A stretch of 64,000 bases of DNA from Heliocidaris erythrogramma (taxonomy: Eukaryota > Echinodermata > Echinoidea > Camarodonta > Echinometridae): contig CM046864.1 of the NCBI GenBank assembly GCA_025617745.1, forward strand, positions 3,432,616 to 3,496,615, read 5' to 3'. Below are positions 20,222 to 30,972 of the stretch, in pieces. A program made the position numbers and the translations under genes. The notes under the pieces were generated by a model. That model saw nothing but the letters and a program-made list of their open reading frames with translations, was not told the origin of the DNA and searched no databases. How positions within the stretch are numbered: position 1 is the stretch's first letter; every line of letters starts with the position of its first letter.

Positions 20222-21690
20222 GGATGTACATTTCTGATAAGGAACATTTTGAGATGTGTGTTTGTGCTCATTGAGTTTGGATGACTGAAATAGCTGTACA
20301 AGGTGTATGGGTTTATAGTACAGCCTGGGTTGTGAGCAAATCCAATATGAATATCATGCCTATAACAGAGATTAGGCATTGATATTGAGATTATTCTTGT
20401 ACATAATTTCCAGCTATGCCATTATTGTACTCAACAGTAATCAATGTCAATATCTGTTTACAACATAGATAACTCTGTTATCTGTATGACTACTGCCAAC
20501 CTTGTATTGTAACTAATAAATTGCCCAGGAGGGTGTTTAGCTTGTGACTTGTTTGATACCCTTAGTAAGGGAGATTGGCTTTAATTTCTCACACCCTACA
20601 CAAAGGCCAGGAGATGTAACAATAGAAAAGTATTTGAGGAAAGTAAATACCTATTGTGTGTTTATCTGTATATAGAGTGGGATGTGTATTGAATCAAGCT
20701 TCATCTCATAGATTCAGTCTTATTTTGGTATTCATGAAACTTGGGTATCTTCTTAGAAACCATGAATGAACACCAATCCTGCTTCTTCACTACATGTATT
20801 AATAGAATACAGTCCCTGCATGTTTTACCCACTCTAAGAACAGCAGAAGACAGTCATTTACAATTGGGGTATGAGAATGTGAATAAACATGAAAGAAAAA
20901 TAAAGTTTTGCCATAACTATAATGAATAAATTATTACAATAGTAAAATAGCAGTAGATCAGTGAAGACAGTGTGATTTGCTATGCCATGCATTTTCCTTA
21001 TACTCTAGCTTCAGATACTAGTATATTTTGCTTGAATCATCAAGAAATAACAGCCAATAATTTTGGTTGAAAAATAAATGAATAAATGGTAAAATTCCAA
21101 GATGTCACATTTGCCTAATGAATCATTTATATGCATTTCATCCTTCATCAATTTGTATTAAAAATCTTGTGTTCTTGAGACAATGAATCAATTATATTTC
21201 TGGTATGATTATTTCTAATAATAGTATTACACTAATGACTATGCTATTTTTATTCACATGTCAAATGAAGTTATGAATTGATATCTGATGTTATAAACAA
21301 GGATATAGGAAATTGATGCTCATGTATTTTCCTTTTTCATTTCATAGGGTTGCCACATACAGGACTCATTTGAAATGTAATATTGGTATAAGTGATATTG
21401 AACATTGGCTATTGTGAATATTTTCTTGAAACAGAGAAATGACAAAGACCAAGTTTAGAGAAGAAATTTGTAATTCAATTTGTTTTAAACACGAATATGT
21501 GCTTCCAGGTTTGTTTCACTTCAATATGAGATACAGGGGGAGGAGGTAGAGGAAGGCTAGAGAGAGAGGCAGACAGTATTACAAGAGAGGGGAAAGGACT
21601 CGGTCATTTCTTGAATTTTTAAATGAAGGAAATGAAAAGTATACGACAGAGGGAAAGGCAGATGAGGTGAAAATAGAAAAAGATGGGAGA
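20222..21690. other. No gene recognised
   Basis: AT-rich sequence with AATAAA words near 20515 and 20897. I see no exon, RNA gene or clear repeat. Confidence 0.5.
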
Positions 21691-21775
21691 GAGAGGTAGA
21701 AGAGATGGGAGAGAGAGAGGTACGAGAGATGAGAGATGGGGGGAGAGAGAGAGAGAGAGAGAGGGATGGAGATGA
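21690..21775. repeat. GAGA microsatellite
   Basis: GAGAGA-rich purine run. Frames across it on both strands are low-complexity. Confidence 0.8.
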
Positions 21776-22342
21776 ATGGGAGATGGGGTCAAACAAAAGG
21801 ATTAGAGTAATTATTCTGTTTCATTGTTCCTATTCTTTTCCTACTTCTTTTCTCCTGCATGTAGCTTGTTCTACTTTGTGTCATATTCCCTTCCTCTGTT
21901 TTCTGGACACATTCCTATTTTTAACATAATGTTCTGCCCATATATTAATATATTTCTAATTAATTTACCCACACCTGGTCATCCCAGTATTATAGACCGA
22001 CATTGGCGATCATTGCAGTCTATGGGACCGACAATGTCACACAACGGCCGGTCTCGTGAACCCCAGGAAAGCTGACAGTACGTGAGCCGTAGCCAGTGAA
22101 CTGTAACTTTTTTAAGTTTCAAATTCCTACTCCTCCAACCGAAATAAAGGGGTGCAGATGACGTCTTGTGGCTGACACGGGTTAGCATGCGCGCATGCCA
22201 TCCATAATGCAAACTATTTTTTTTTGAGAAAACGGGACCCATGTTTAGGGATTTCTAGTGAAAAAGCGATCCATTTGGGCGGCACATCCCCGTATAGCAG
22301 GGGTGTCGCTAGAAGGGGGTGGGGTGAGAATGAGGGTGTCAC

Positions 22343-22483
22343 CAGTGGCGGATCCAGGGGGCCCTCCCCTGGGACCAAAAAGGGGCCCAAAAATGCTGAG
22401 GACCTTTACTTTTTTTCCTTGCTTGTCAGAAAACTTTGAATATTGAGCCCCCTTCCTCAAGAAATCCTGGATCCGCCACTGGG
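22343..22483. mobile_element. MITE with AGTGGCGGATCCAGG ends
   Basis: Inverted ends AGTGGCGGATCCAGG and CCTGGATCCGCCACT bracket ~110 bp. The flanks GGTGTCACC and GGTGCCACC differ at one base and look like a target duplication of 8-9 bp, as for hAT elements. Superfamily is uncertain. Confidence 0.65.
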
Positions 22484-22599
22484 TGCCACCACCCCCCCCC
22501 CCCCCGCCCCACTCAAAATTTCTGTTGGCGAAGAGAAGGAGAAGAGAAAGGGATAGGAAAGGGAAAAAACAGAAAGAGAAGGAAAGGAAAAATAAATAG

Positions 22600-23540
22600 G
22601 AAAGAATATCCACGTATTTGGGCAGCGAGGTTCTCAGATAATTATGTAACTACTGTATGTAACTTCTGTACATTTTTTTTACGAACAGTTAAAAAAAATG
22701 CTCGCTAGCGTGCAAAACTTTAGAAATAGAAAAGTTGATATTGGGGCAAAAGACGTCCCCCTTCAGGAAATTCCATTATTCAGGCAACCACCACTCCATA
22801 TTCGGGCAGCAAAGTGAGGTGCCAGAATATCCACATATCTGGGCATCGAGGTTCCCAGATGATTATGTAACTTGTGTATGTAACTTCTGTACATTTTCTC
22901 TATATACGTAAAGCTAACGAAATTTTTCTCGCTCGCTCGTAAAAATTTAGAAACTGAAAAGTTGATATGCGGGCAAAAGCGTCCCCCTTCAGGAAAGTTC
23001 AGATCTTCGGACAAGCATGCACCACTTCATATTCGGGCAGTAAAATGAGGTGCCAGAATATCCACATATTTGGGCAGTGATGTAACTTCTTTAGGACAAG
23101 TTAAAGAACTTTTGCTCGCTCGTTTCGCCCGCTCGCAAAAATTTAGAAATTGCAAAGTTGATGTTCAGGCAAAAGGCGTCCCCCTTCGGCAATGGGCTGC
23201 AGCCCCCTCCCCCGAGGACTTTCAAAGTTCAGATATTCGGCAACCACCAGACACACGATAAAAACTACCTTCGAAATATAAACTCAAGGGCAATTTCAAA
23301 GCCGTGCATATTGAACTGCCCATAGATAGTAGGTTCGGATTACGTAATACCCTCGCCATTGTATGCCTAATGTTCGCACAAGACACAGGGCTATTGAAAT
23401 TGCCTTCACTTGATTATTCGAAAGAATATCCGCATATTTGGGCAGCGAAGCTCCGAGATAATTATGTAACTTCTGTATATAACTTCTGCAGATTTTCACT
23501 ACGAAAAGTTTAAAAAACAACCCTTAGAAGTTGAAAAGTT
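22600..23540. repeat. Four diverged ~226-bp repeat units
   Basis: Units beginning GAATATCCACGTATTTGGGC recur near 22602, 22828, 23054 and 23427. They share ATTATGTAACT, CTTCTGTACATTTT, GCTCGCT and GGCAAAAG-CGTCCCCCTTC words. No gene. Confidence 0.7.
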
Positions 23541-23859
23541 TATATTCAGGGCTGCAGCCCCCCCCCCCCTTGCGAAAATGGGTCTACATGATCAAGATCT
23601 CTACATTTGTGATTTTCTTTTATTATTATTTGTGTGGGAGGGGGGGTAGGGTGCAGAATTTTTGTCGGGATATTTATACACACTCCCATTCAAAATGTTC
23701 TACCGACGCCCCTGTATGGAAGTACCCCCGGGATAATAGCGCTTCTAAGATATTGATTGCTTAATTTTTATACCATTTTTCAAAACATGACAGAGATTTC
23801 TCTCTTTAGCAACTAATAACGGGTGAAAATGGATGGTAACTATCTAATTATATATATTA

Positions 23860-24015
23860 CATATATATATAATTGTACTTGTATTATGCCATATGTATTT
23901 GCCATTTAATTCTGTTATTGTTTACTTATTTATTCTTGTTTCTGTCATAATGATCATACTATGTAATGACATGAACCATGCATAAATAAATAAATGAGTA
24001 AAAACAATAAATTGA
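23860..24015 (+). repeat. Likely 3' tail of a LINE fragment
   Basis: Sequence ending in (AAATA)n and ATTGAATAG with TTGTATTATGCCATATGTAT before it resembles 3' UTR tails of CR1-like elements. No coding remnant. Confidence 0.3.
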
Positions 24016-24608
24016 ATAGACGAATTTCCCATCATTGATAGTGCTATGTCGGGAAAGCCTGTTCCAAAAGAAACCTTAATTTTGCAGGAGAAAATTTATT
24101 CCAGGACGACCAGGGGCGTCGATTATGGGGTGGCCGGGAGCAGTTGACCCCCCGCCCCAGAAAATATTGGGAGGGCAAGTATATCGTTTTGCCCCACCAG
24201 TAAAATCCGGAGGTTTAAATAAAACAAGGAAAATGATGTAAAACGCGGGAAATTAAACCTTACAAACAATGAAATATAATAGGTATTATATGATCAGACT
24301 TCAATAATTTGTAGCGGGCTCTGCGCGAAAATTCTCTAATTTTCCCTGCTTCAATAACCGTGGAGAAGCTTAAGAGGCGTTAAGAAAATAATCAAGGGTA
24401 CTATTAGGATGTCTGCCCCCCCCCCCCCCCACGCCCCCTCCAATCCGAAAAAAACGGATGGACGCCCCCGGGGACGACAAAAGACGAAAGAGCATCGTAG
24501 GCCTATTTATAAAAGTTTACATCAGTAGTCGCGCCGCGCGGAGCGTTTGTGAAAATGGGTTGAACATGCAAACGGGCATTATGGTCAAGTCTAAAGAACC
24601 GTCCATAT

Positions 24609-24960
24609 ATTATGTGTTTTTTCTCTCACTCTCAACTCAATTTATTTCACACACATAATAAAAGACAGGTCATACAAAGTATTACATTAAAAATCCAAAG
24701 AGTAAACATTACAACAAAAAATACATAAAAATACAAAAAGTACATAATTATGTAGAACAGAACATTGCAGAGACAATCTTATTATGTGATTGGGGGCAGC
24801 TGAGAAGAGCAAATCTTATAATAGCTACCCCAACAAGAAAGTTGCATGAAGTTAAATTGACTAATAATAATATAATACAGTGATATTGCAATTGGCAGTT
24901 ATTGTGGCATGTATAAAAGATAAGATATAAGATCTCTCTCTCTCTCACACACACACACAC
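24609..24960 (-). repeat. AT-rich 3'-UTR-like repeat and (CT)n(CA)n microsatellite
   Basis: Minus-strand sequence with an open AT-rich composition resembling LINE 3' UTR. The microsatellite 24931-24960 abuts the poly-T that ends the adjacent LINE. Assignment is weak. Confidence 0.3.
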
Positions 24961-27900
24961 TTTTTTTTTTTTTTTTTTCAAATGTTTTTATTGATTTCAT
25001 CAACATAGAATTAACAAAACATGTAAAATTTCTTTTTTCTTATAACAATTTTCATATATAAACATAACATGTATAATGTACTAACAAATATTTACAAAAA
25101 GCAATGAAATCTATAATAAAGATAAGATCCCCACCCGTCTCCGAGAAAAGAGAATACAGAAGTATTAAGAGTGTAATTATGTTTGCTAGAACCACACACA
25201 TTAAAAAAAAAATACTAAATAAAAAAAAACGAATTAAAGTACATAGAGTGAAATAAATCTTACCCTCCCCCAAAAAATGGGAAAGTAGAATACAGTAACA
25301 CCTTCTCGGACCCACCCCCTCCATACATACACGCATACATACCCACGCAACCACACACACACACACACACACATACATTTAGCATTAAGGTTAACCGTTC
25401 ACAGTCACATTTACCTTTAGTCCCTCCCATTTACCCAGATGTAAGGCAATCTTGCCTGTTTTGATGGCTAACTGCTTTTCTTCCTCTATAAAATCCATAA
25501 TTTTTTTCTGCATTTTTGCTTTTGAAGGTAGGTGTCCTGCCCTTGATTTAAAAATTATCTGTTTTACCCAGATCATGATAGTATTCACACTTTTTATTCT
25601 ATTCGAGTTACCTGAAAGACCTAAAAATATATCTTGCCATCTCATATCCTTAATTTCAACTAAACCAAAATGTTTAATGATAGATTCCCATAGTTCCCTC
25701 ACCCTCTCACAATTTAAAAATAAGTGTAAGTATGTTTCTTTGTCTTTCTTGCATAAAGAACAAGAATCATTATCAACGAAACCAAACTTCATCAAATGAA
25801 CTTTTGTGTAAATGACTCCGTGTAATAGCATGAATTGAAATTCCCTCTGTTTTCTAATAAGTGTTGTATTTTTGGCTGCTAGAAATAAATCTCTTAGTTC
25901 TTTATCTGTTAAATCAACATTATTACTATCATATTTTACTTGTAAATTAAATGAACTCTGTAAATCCCTGACAAAACATTCATAGATTCTTTTCGATTTT
26001 GCAGCATGAAACATTGTAGTTTGACCAAAAATATTTAGGTTTATATAAAAATTCGAGAAATCCACTTGTTGGAATTTAACCGCCGGGGTTGCACTCTTCC
26101 AACTGGAGGGTATGACATGTGCAATTTCTATTATTTGAAGTAATTGAGATGAATTCAATCCCAGATTTGTAAAATGTGCTAGAGGTTTCATATGACCATT
26201 ATCAAAAATGTGGTCTATATGGAATATACCTTTATCAAATAAATCTTTGTCAAATAGCATTTTACCATGAATACATATATTACTATTATTAAATATCAGA
26301 GGATTCATTTCATTTTCGGAGTATTTGAATTTACTCATATCCTGCCAGACCCTCAGCATTTCTAAATAAAATGGAGGTATTTTCAGTAATAATTTTGATA
26401 TGTCATAATTGCATAAAAACAAAAATCTCCCCCCTCTTGCTCTAACACAATAGTCAAAGTATAATTTCCAACCAGCACTGTTTTCACCATATAATAAACG
26501 TTTCAACCACATTACACGTTGTGTCTTAATAAAAAGTCTGAAATTCATCATTCTTAGTCCCCCATCGACATAGTCCTGATACATCACGTTCCTCTTTATA
26601 CGATCTTTTCCCGTCCATAAAAATTCAAAAGTAATTCTTTCAATCTCATCAAACACCCACTGTGGAACTACTATCAGGGACGAAACATAGATTAATCTCG
26701 ACAATGCATACGTTTTTAACAAATGTATTTTGCCCATGAGGGTTAAATCCCTCTCTTTCCACCACCCTAAACGTCTTTTTATTTTACTAAGTATTTCCTT
26801 GTAATTAAGATCATCTTTTTTATTCTTATCTAGAGAAAAATATATACCTAATATTTTAACCTCTTGAACTAGGTTTCCAAACAAGTGAACGTGAGAACTT
26901 TGACTATCTTTACCCATCCACAAAAAATTAGTTTTTTCTTTATTAATTTTTAAACCACTAACTTTCCTAAATTCTTCAAGAACATTTTGGAGCCTATTTA
27001 TTGAATTACTATCTTTTACAAAAAGTGAAATGTCATCAGCGTACAATATTTGTTTTACTTCATTGTTCCCAAAAGTAAATCCCTTTATGGTATTATCCCT
27101 CCTTATTTCCAAAGCCAAAACTTCAATAGCTAATACAAATAGATATGGCGACATAGGATCTCCCTGTCTTACTCCTCTATTTAAACTAAAATAACCTGTA
27201 GAATAGCCTCCATTCATTATGCAACTAGAAATATCTGTGTAAAGCACCTTCACCCATGAACGAAACATTTGACCAAAACCAAATGATTCTAAGACACTAA
27301 ATAAGAAATCGTGAGAAACTGAATCAAATGCTTTTTCAAAGTCAACTGTAACCAAAAAGCCCATATTTTGATACCGTGAATTAAACAACATGTCATCAAT
27401 TAATCTAACCGCTTCTCCTATATTCCTTTCTTTGATATAACCAACTTGGTCGTAGTGAACAATTTCATTTAACACTTCTTTTAATCGTTTTGCTAATACC
27501 TTAGATAATATCTTATAATCTACATTCAAAAGTGTAATGGGTCTATAATTTTGAACATACCTTTTATTTTTTCCTTCTTTTTCCAATAGTGTAATTACAC
27601 CTTGCTTTTGTGATGTTGACAAGTTTCTCCTATCATAAGCTTCGTTCAATGTTTCGACCAAAGTTTCTCCCAGAAATGACCAAAAAGTATAATAAAATTC
27701 AACTGTAAAACCGTCATTTCCTGGAGATTTATTATATTTCATTTCTTTTAATACATTGAGACATTCATTTTCAGTTACTTTTCCTTCACAACTCTCCTTG
27801 TTTTCCTGACTTAATTTTGGGATATTATCAAAAAATTTACTATTCCTATCACCAGTCAATTCATCGTTTGAGTATAACTTTTCATAAAATGATTTCATAA

Positions 27901-29730
27901 TAAGTAATATTTCTTTACGGTTCTCTGTTAACTCTTCATCTTGGTTATATAATTCTTTTATCACGATTTTTCTTTTATTGGACTTCAATAACTGTTCAAA
28001 GTATTTTGTTTTCTTCTCCCCTTCTTCAAAATATTCAGCTCTTGAGCGGATTTTTAAACCTTGTTGGGAAAATTCAAAGAGTTTACTTAACTTAGATTTC
28101 TTTTCATCTATTTCTGTGACTATATCTCTAGACGATACTGTCAAAAGCTGATTTTCCAAATGCTTTATTTCTTCTTCTAATTCATTAATTTCAAGTTTTC
28201 TGATCTTTGCTTTTTTCTTTGAGAAATTGACAATATATTCCCTCATTTTCATTTTCAGAAAATCCCATCTTACTAGTTTATCAGATATTTGACACTCACA
28301 TTCTTTTTTAAATTCAATTATTTTTTCTTTGAAACTATTTATAAATTCCTGGTCTGCACACAAACTATTATTGAATTTCCAGTAGGATTTACCAAATTCA
28401 GGAGTTTCCGAAAAATTTCGAAGTCGCAAAAGTATAGCTGAGTGATCCGGTGTAATTGACGTCAAAATTTCACAGGTTTGAACAAAATTTTGTAAAATGG
28501 ACGAACCAAACCAATAGTCTAAACGACTTTGTATGACTGGCCACTTTTGTCTGAATGTAAATTGTTTTCTATGTGGATTTCGTTTTCTCCATATATCTAC
28601 AAGACTAAATCTATCAAGAAAATCAGTAAAATTGTCATTGAACTTGGTTTTTAAAACTTCCCTAGAACCTGCATAATCCAAATCTCCATCCATTATTGTA
28701 TTAAAATCGCCACCTAACAAATAAATGTATCCATTACCATGCAATTCCGAAATGCATTTATCCAATTCTTCTAAAAACTCAAGTTGCATTTTTTCTTTAT
28801 CTCTCGTGGGAAAATAACAATTGCACAACACTAGCTTAGTCTCTTGAACTTCCAATTTAATTACAATATAACGCCCATTCTTATCTCTTACAACATTTTC
28901 AATCTTCAAATTTAAATTTGGAGATATAAGAATTAAAACACCTTTGCTGTGGTTAGAACCGTGACTAAAAAATACAGGGCCATTCCACTCTGATTCCCAC
29001 TTTTCTTCTACCTCAATTGTACTATAAGTCTCTTGAAGTAAAGTAATGTCACTACCTTTACATTTACACCATTCAAAAATATTCTTCCTCTTGATATTAT
29101 CCCTTATTCCTCTTACATTCAAAGAAAGCATACTAAAAGGGGACTTAGCCATGTAAAAACATGCCACATTCCGAAATAACTAGCATTAATGAGATATTTA
29201 TATACACAGATTGTACCGCATCATTTTCAGTCCTGCGAAAATATACAAAGTGGAAGATATGTGATAAATGTGAATGTGAACACAAACCCCAAAAGTCAAA
29301 ACAGTAAAGTACATCTACAAAATCACACCACCACACACCAATACAATCACCCCACACCCACATAACCACACCTACATTAACGTCAAAGCTAACCTTGACA
29401 AGCCAAATTGTCATGTCAAATTATTAACGAGCTTCCAACCAACAACTATACGATAACAAAAAAGAATTATCCACATAATCTAACGAAGAAAAAGAAAAAT
29501 AAACCTTATAAATACCCCACTCCCCCCTCTCGACAAGAATGGATAGCGAGAAAGAGAGCCAAAAGAAAACAAAACAAAAACACATGGAGGGGGAAATCAT
29601 GCTTTCTTTAACTAGAGTCAGAGAGGTACAATCAATTGATAATATGACCCTCATAATACTATAGAATGAAATGATTATAATAATGGAGTGATAATAGTAA
29701 AAAAAAAAAAAAAAAAAAAAAATTATCACA
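24961..29730 (-). mobile_element. L1/Tx1-like non-LTR retrotransposon with poly(A) tail
   Basis: A minus-strand LINE: its 3' poly(A) tail reads as poly-T at 24961-24979, its 3' UTR covers 24980-25390, an intact ORF2 covers 25391-29167, and a leader lies to the right. No ORF1 is detectable upstream of ORF2. The 5' boundary is uncertain; a poly-A run at 29700-29723 and ~300-bp monomers to its right may or may not belong to it. Confidence 0.75.
25391..29167 (-). CDS. LINE ORF2: apurinic endonuclease + reverse transcriptase (1258 aa, intact)
   Basis: The protein starts with an APE-type endonuclease (about residues 12-250: SLNVRGIRD, LLQETY near 45, GGDFNT near 152, DYWF near 219, TPDHSAIL near 242), which would nick target DNA. 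Reverse transcriptase follows (about 480-760) with NYRPITLLNVDYK, TVDFEKAFDS, GVRQGDPMSPYLF and the catalytic LYADD near 709. A C-terminal CSLC-x-H-x-C knuckle lies near 1155-1175. There is no RNase H domain. The order and motif style fit the L1/Tx1 group. No stop or frameshift interrupts it, so the copy is young. The start is the first in-frame ATG with the endonuclease just after. Confidence 0.93.
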   Translation of the reverse strand: MACFYMAKSPFSMLSLNVRGIRDNIKRKNIFEWCKCKGSDITLLQETYSTIEVEEKWESEWNGPVFFSHGSNHSKGVLILISPNLNLKIENVVRDKNGRYIVIKLEVQETKLVLCNCYFPTRDKEKMQLEFLEELDKCISELHGNGYIYLLGGDFNTIMDGDLDYAGSREVLKTKFNDNFTDFLDRFSLVDIWRKRNPHRKQFTFRQKWPVIQSRLDYWFGSSILQNFVQTCEILTSITPDHSAILLRLRNFSETPEFGKSYWKFNNSLCADQEFINSFKEKIIEFKKECECQISDKLVRWDFLKMKMREYIVNFSKKKAKIRKLEINELEEEIKHLENQLLTVSSRDIVTEIDEKKSKLSKLFEFSQQGLKIRSRAEYFEEGEKKTKYFEQLLKSNKRKIVIKELYNQDEELTENRKEILLIMKSFYEKLYSNDELTGDRNSKFFDNIPKLSQENKESCEGKVTENECLNVLKEMKYNKSPGNDGFTVEFYYTFWSFLGETLVETLNEAYDRRNLSTSQKQGVITLLEKEGKNKRYVQNYRPITLLNVDYKILSKVLAKRLKEVLNEIVHYDQVGYIKERNIGEAVRLIDDMLFNSRYQNMGFLVTVDFEKAFDSVSHDFLFSVLESFGFGQMFRSWVKVLYTDISSCIMNGGYSTGYFSLNRGVRQGDPMSPYLFVLAIEVLALEIRRDNTIKGFTFGNNEVKQILYADDISLFVKDSNSINRLQNVLEEFRKVSGLKINKEKTNFLWMGKDSQSSHVHLFGNLVQEVKILGIYFSLDKNKKDDLNYKEILSKIKRRLGWWKERDLTLMGKIHLLKTYALSRLIYVSSLIVVPQWVFDEIERITFEFLWTGKDRIKRNVMYQDYVDGGLRMMNFRLFIKTQRVMWLKRLLYGENSAGWKLYFDYCVRARGGRFLFLCNYDISKLLLKIPPFYLEMLRVWQDMSKFKYSENEMNPLIFNNSNICIHGKMLFDKDLFDKGIFHIDHIFDNGHMKPLAHFTNLGLNSSQLLQIIEIAHVIPSSWKSATPAVKFQQVDFSNFYINLNIFGQTTMFHAAKSKRIYECFVRDLQSSFNLQVKYDSNNVDLTDKELRDLFLAAKNTTLIRKQREFQFMLLHGVIYTKVHLMKFGFVDNDSCSLCKKDKETYLHLFLNCERVRELWESIIKHFGLVEIKDMRWQDIFLGLSGNSNRIKSVNTIMIWVKQIIFKSRAGHLPSKAKMQKKIMDFIEEEKQLAIKTGKIALHLGKWEGLKVNVTVNG

Positions 29731-29984
29731 CCCGAACGTTTGAATTGTCTTCAAATAATACGTACAAATAAATACAAGGTCATCCTAAGGCAAATACCAA
29801 ACTTGACATTTAGCAGGATTGATGGTGTTTTGTATGCTCCCCCCCCCCCCCCAATTCTTTTTTTTTTTTTTTTTTTTTTTGTTAAATCCTTTTTTTTTTG
29901 AACGACAGAGCATAATACATATACCCCTAATGATAACTAAACAAGCATACTGTAGAAAAGTGACCTGAATAACACCTTCCCTCT

Positions 29985-30772
29985 CCATTCAAAGCTCTGA
30001 AAAAACCCACCAATTTCAAAGGTACCAGTGCTCTTTAATGCCTCGTATTGCTTTGGTATTTGTACGGATAAGAAGTTGAATATCTCAAACTACATTCCCC
30101 AAACGGGAATGGATATTTCTGAAACCAACCATGTCCCAATAGAAAAGATGGGGGTCGATGTCACAGAAAGACCTCAACACCCAAATGAATAACAAAACAT
30201 GCACTTTCCCTTCCTAAAAGACTCAAGGAATGTGCTAAAAAAAGAATTTGTCCTTATCCATCTACATACATTTCAAAGCTCTGAAAAAAAATACACAAGG
30301 CTAATGATGCATCATATTACTCGGTTTTTATGTGATTAAAAGAATTTACCAATTCCACAAAAGAATTTCTGAACTGAAAGCCTGACTCAAATCCTTCATT
30401 GAAACAGCCTTCCCGGGTGTTTGATTATCCAATAACATCCAGTATATCCAATAAAATCCAACAGATTCAGTGTCATAATGATTCACCTTTTGAAACTTAT
30501 TTCTGCCCTAAAATTCTCTTTACTAGCCAAACAATTGAACATACCAATCATTGATCATTAGTCATTACCAAGCATGATAATACGTACATAAACAAGCCAA
30601 TTTGTTGAATGAATCTAATTCGAGGGTCTGAAGAATAAAGCACAATTATTTTACTCCTCGTATTGTTTGGGATTAGAAAGTCTTTAAAACACGTGACCGA
30701 GTAACAGTACATAGTTTACATTTTCGACAAATGCCGGGAATGCGATCCAAACTATATTGACCTCTTACATCA
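29985..30772. repeat. ~300-bp monomer array, left block
   Basis: Diverged units share TTTCAAAGCTCTGAAAAAA (near 29992 and 30273), GGAATGCGATC, CCCAATAG and TGCACTTTC words. The array continues at 37710 after the inserted LINE. No coding sequence. Poly-C and poly-T runs at 29839-29898 lie on its left. Confidence 0.7.
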
Positions 30773-30972
30773 ATTCCAGTCTCGGGTTGACTTGACTTTG
30801 ACTTGACGGTGTGGTTTGGTGAGGTCTTTTTATTGTTAACGTTTGGATTCTTCAGTGTGTTTTTCTTCTAATAAAGTAGGCTTAGATAAATACTTTTTAA
30901 GTTGTTTTCGTAATTGTAGGCTTTATATTTTTATTTACTTTTAAGTTATTCACTTTTGACAGTTTTGTCATC

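Noticed and set aside
22245..22613. 122-residue minus-strand frame
   Set aside because: It spans a MITE and poly-C/G tract; composition is repeat-driven.
25052..25378. 108-residue minus-strand frame beyond the LINE ORF2 stop
   Set aside because: It lies in the LINE 3' UTR, is low-complexity (VCVCVC) and resembles no protein I know.
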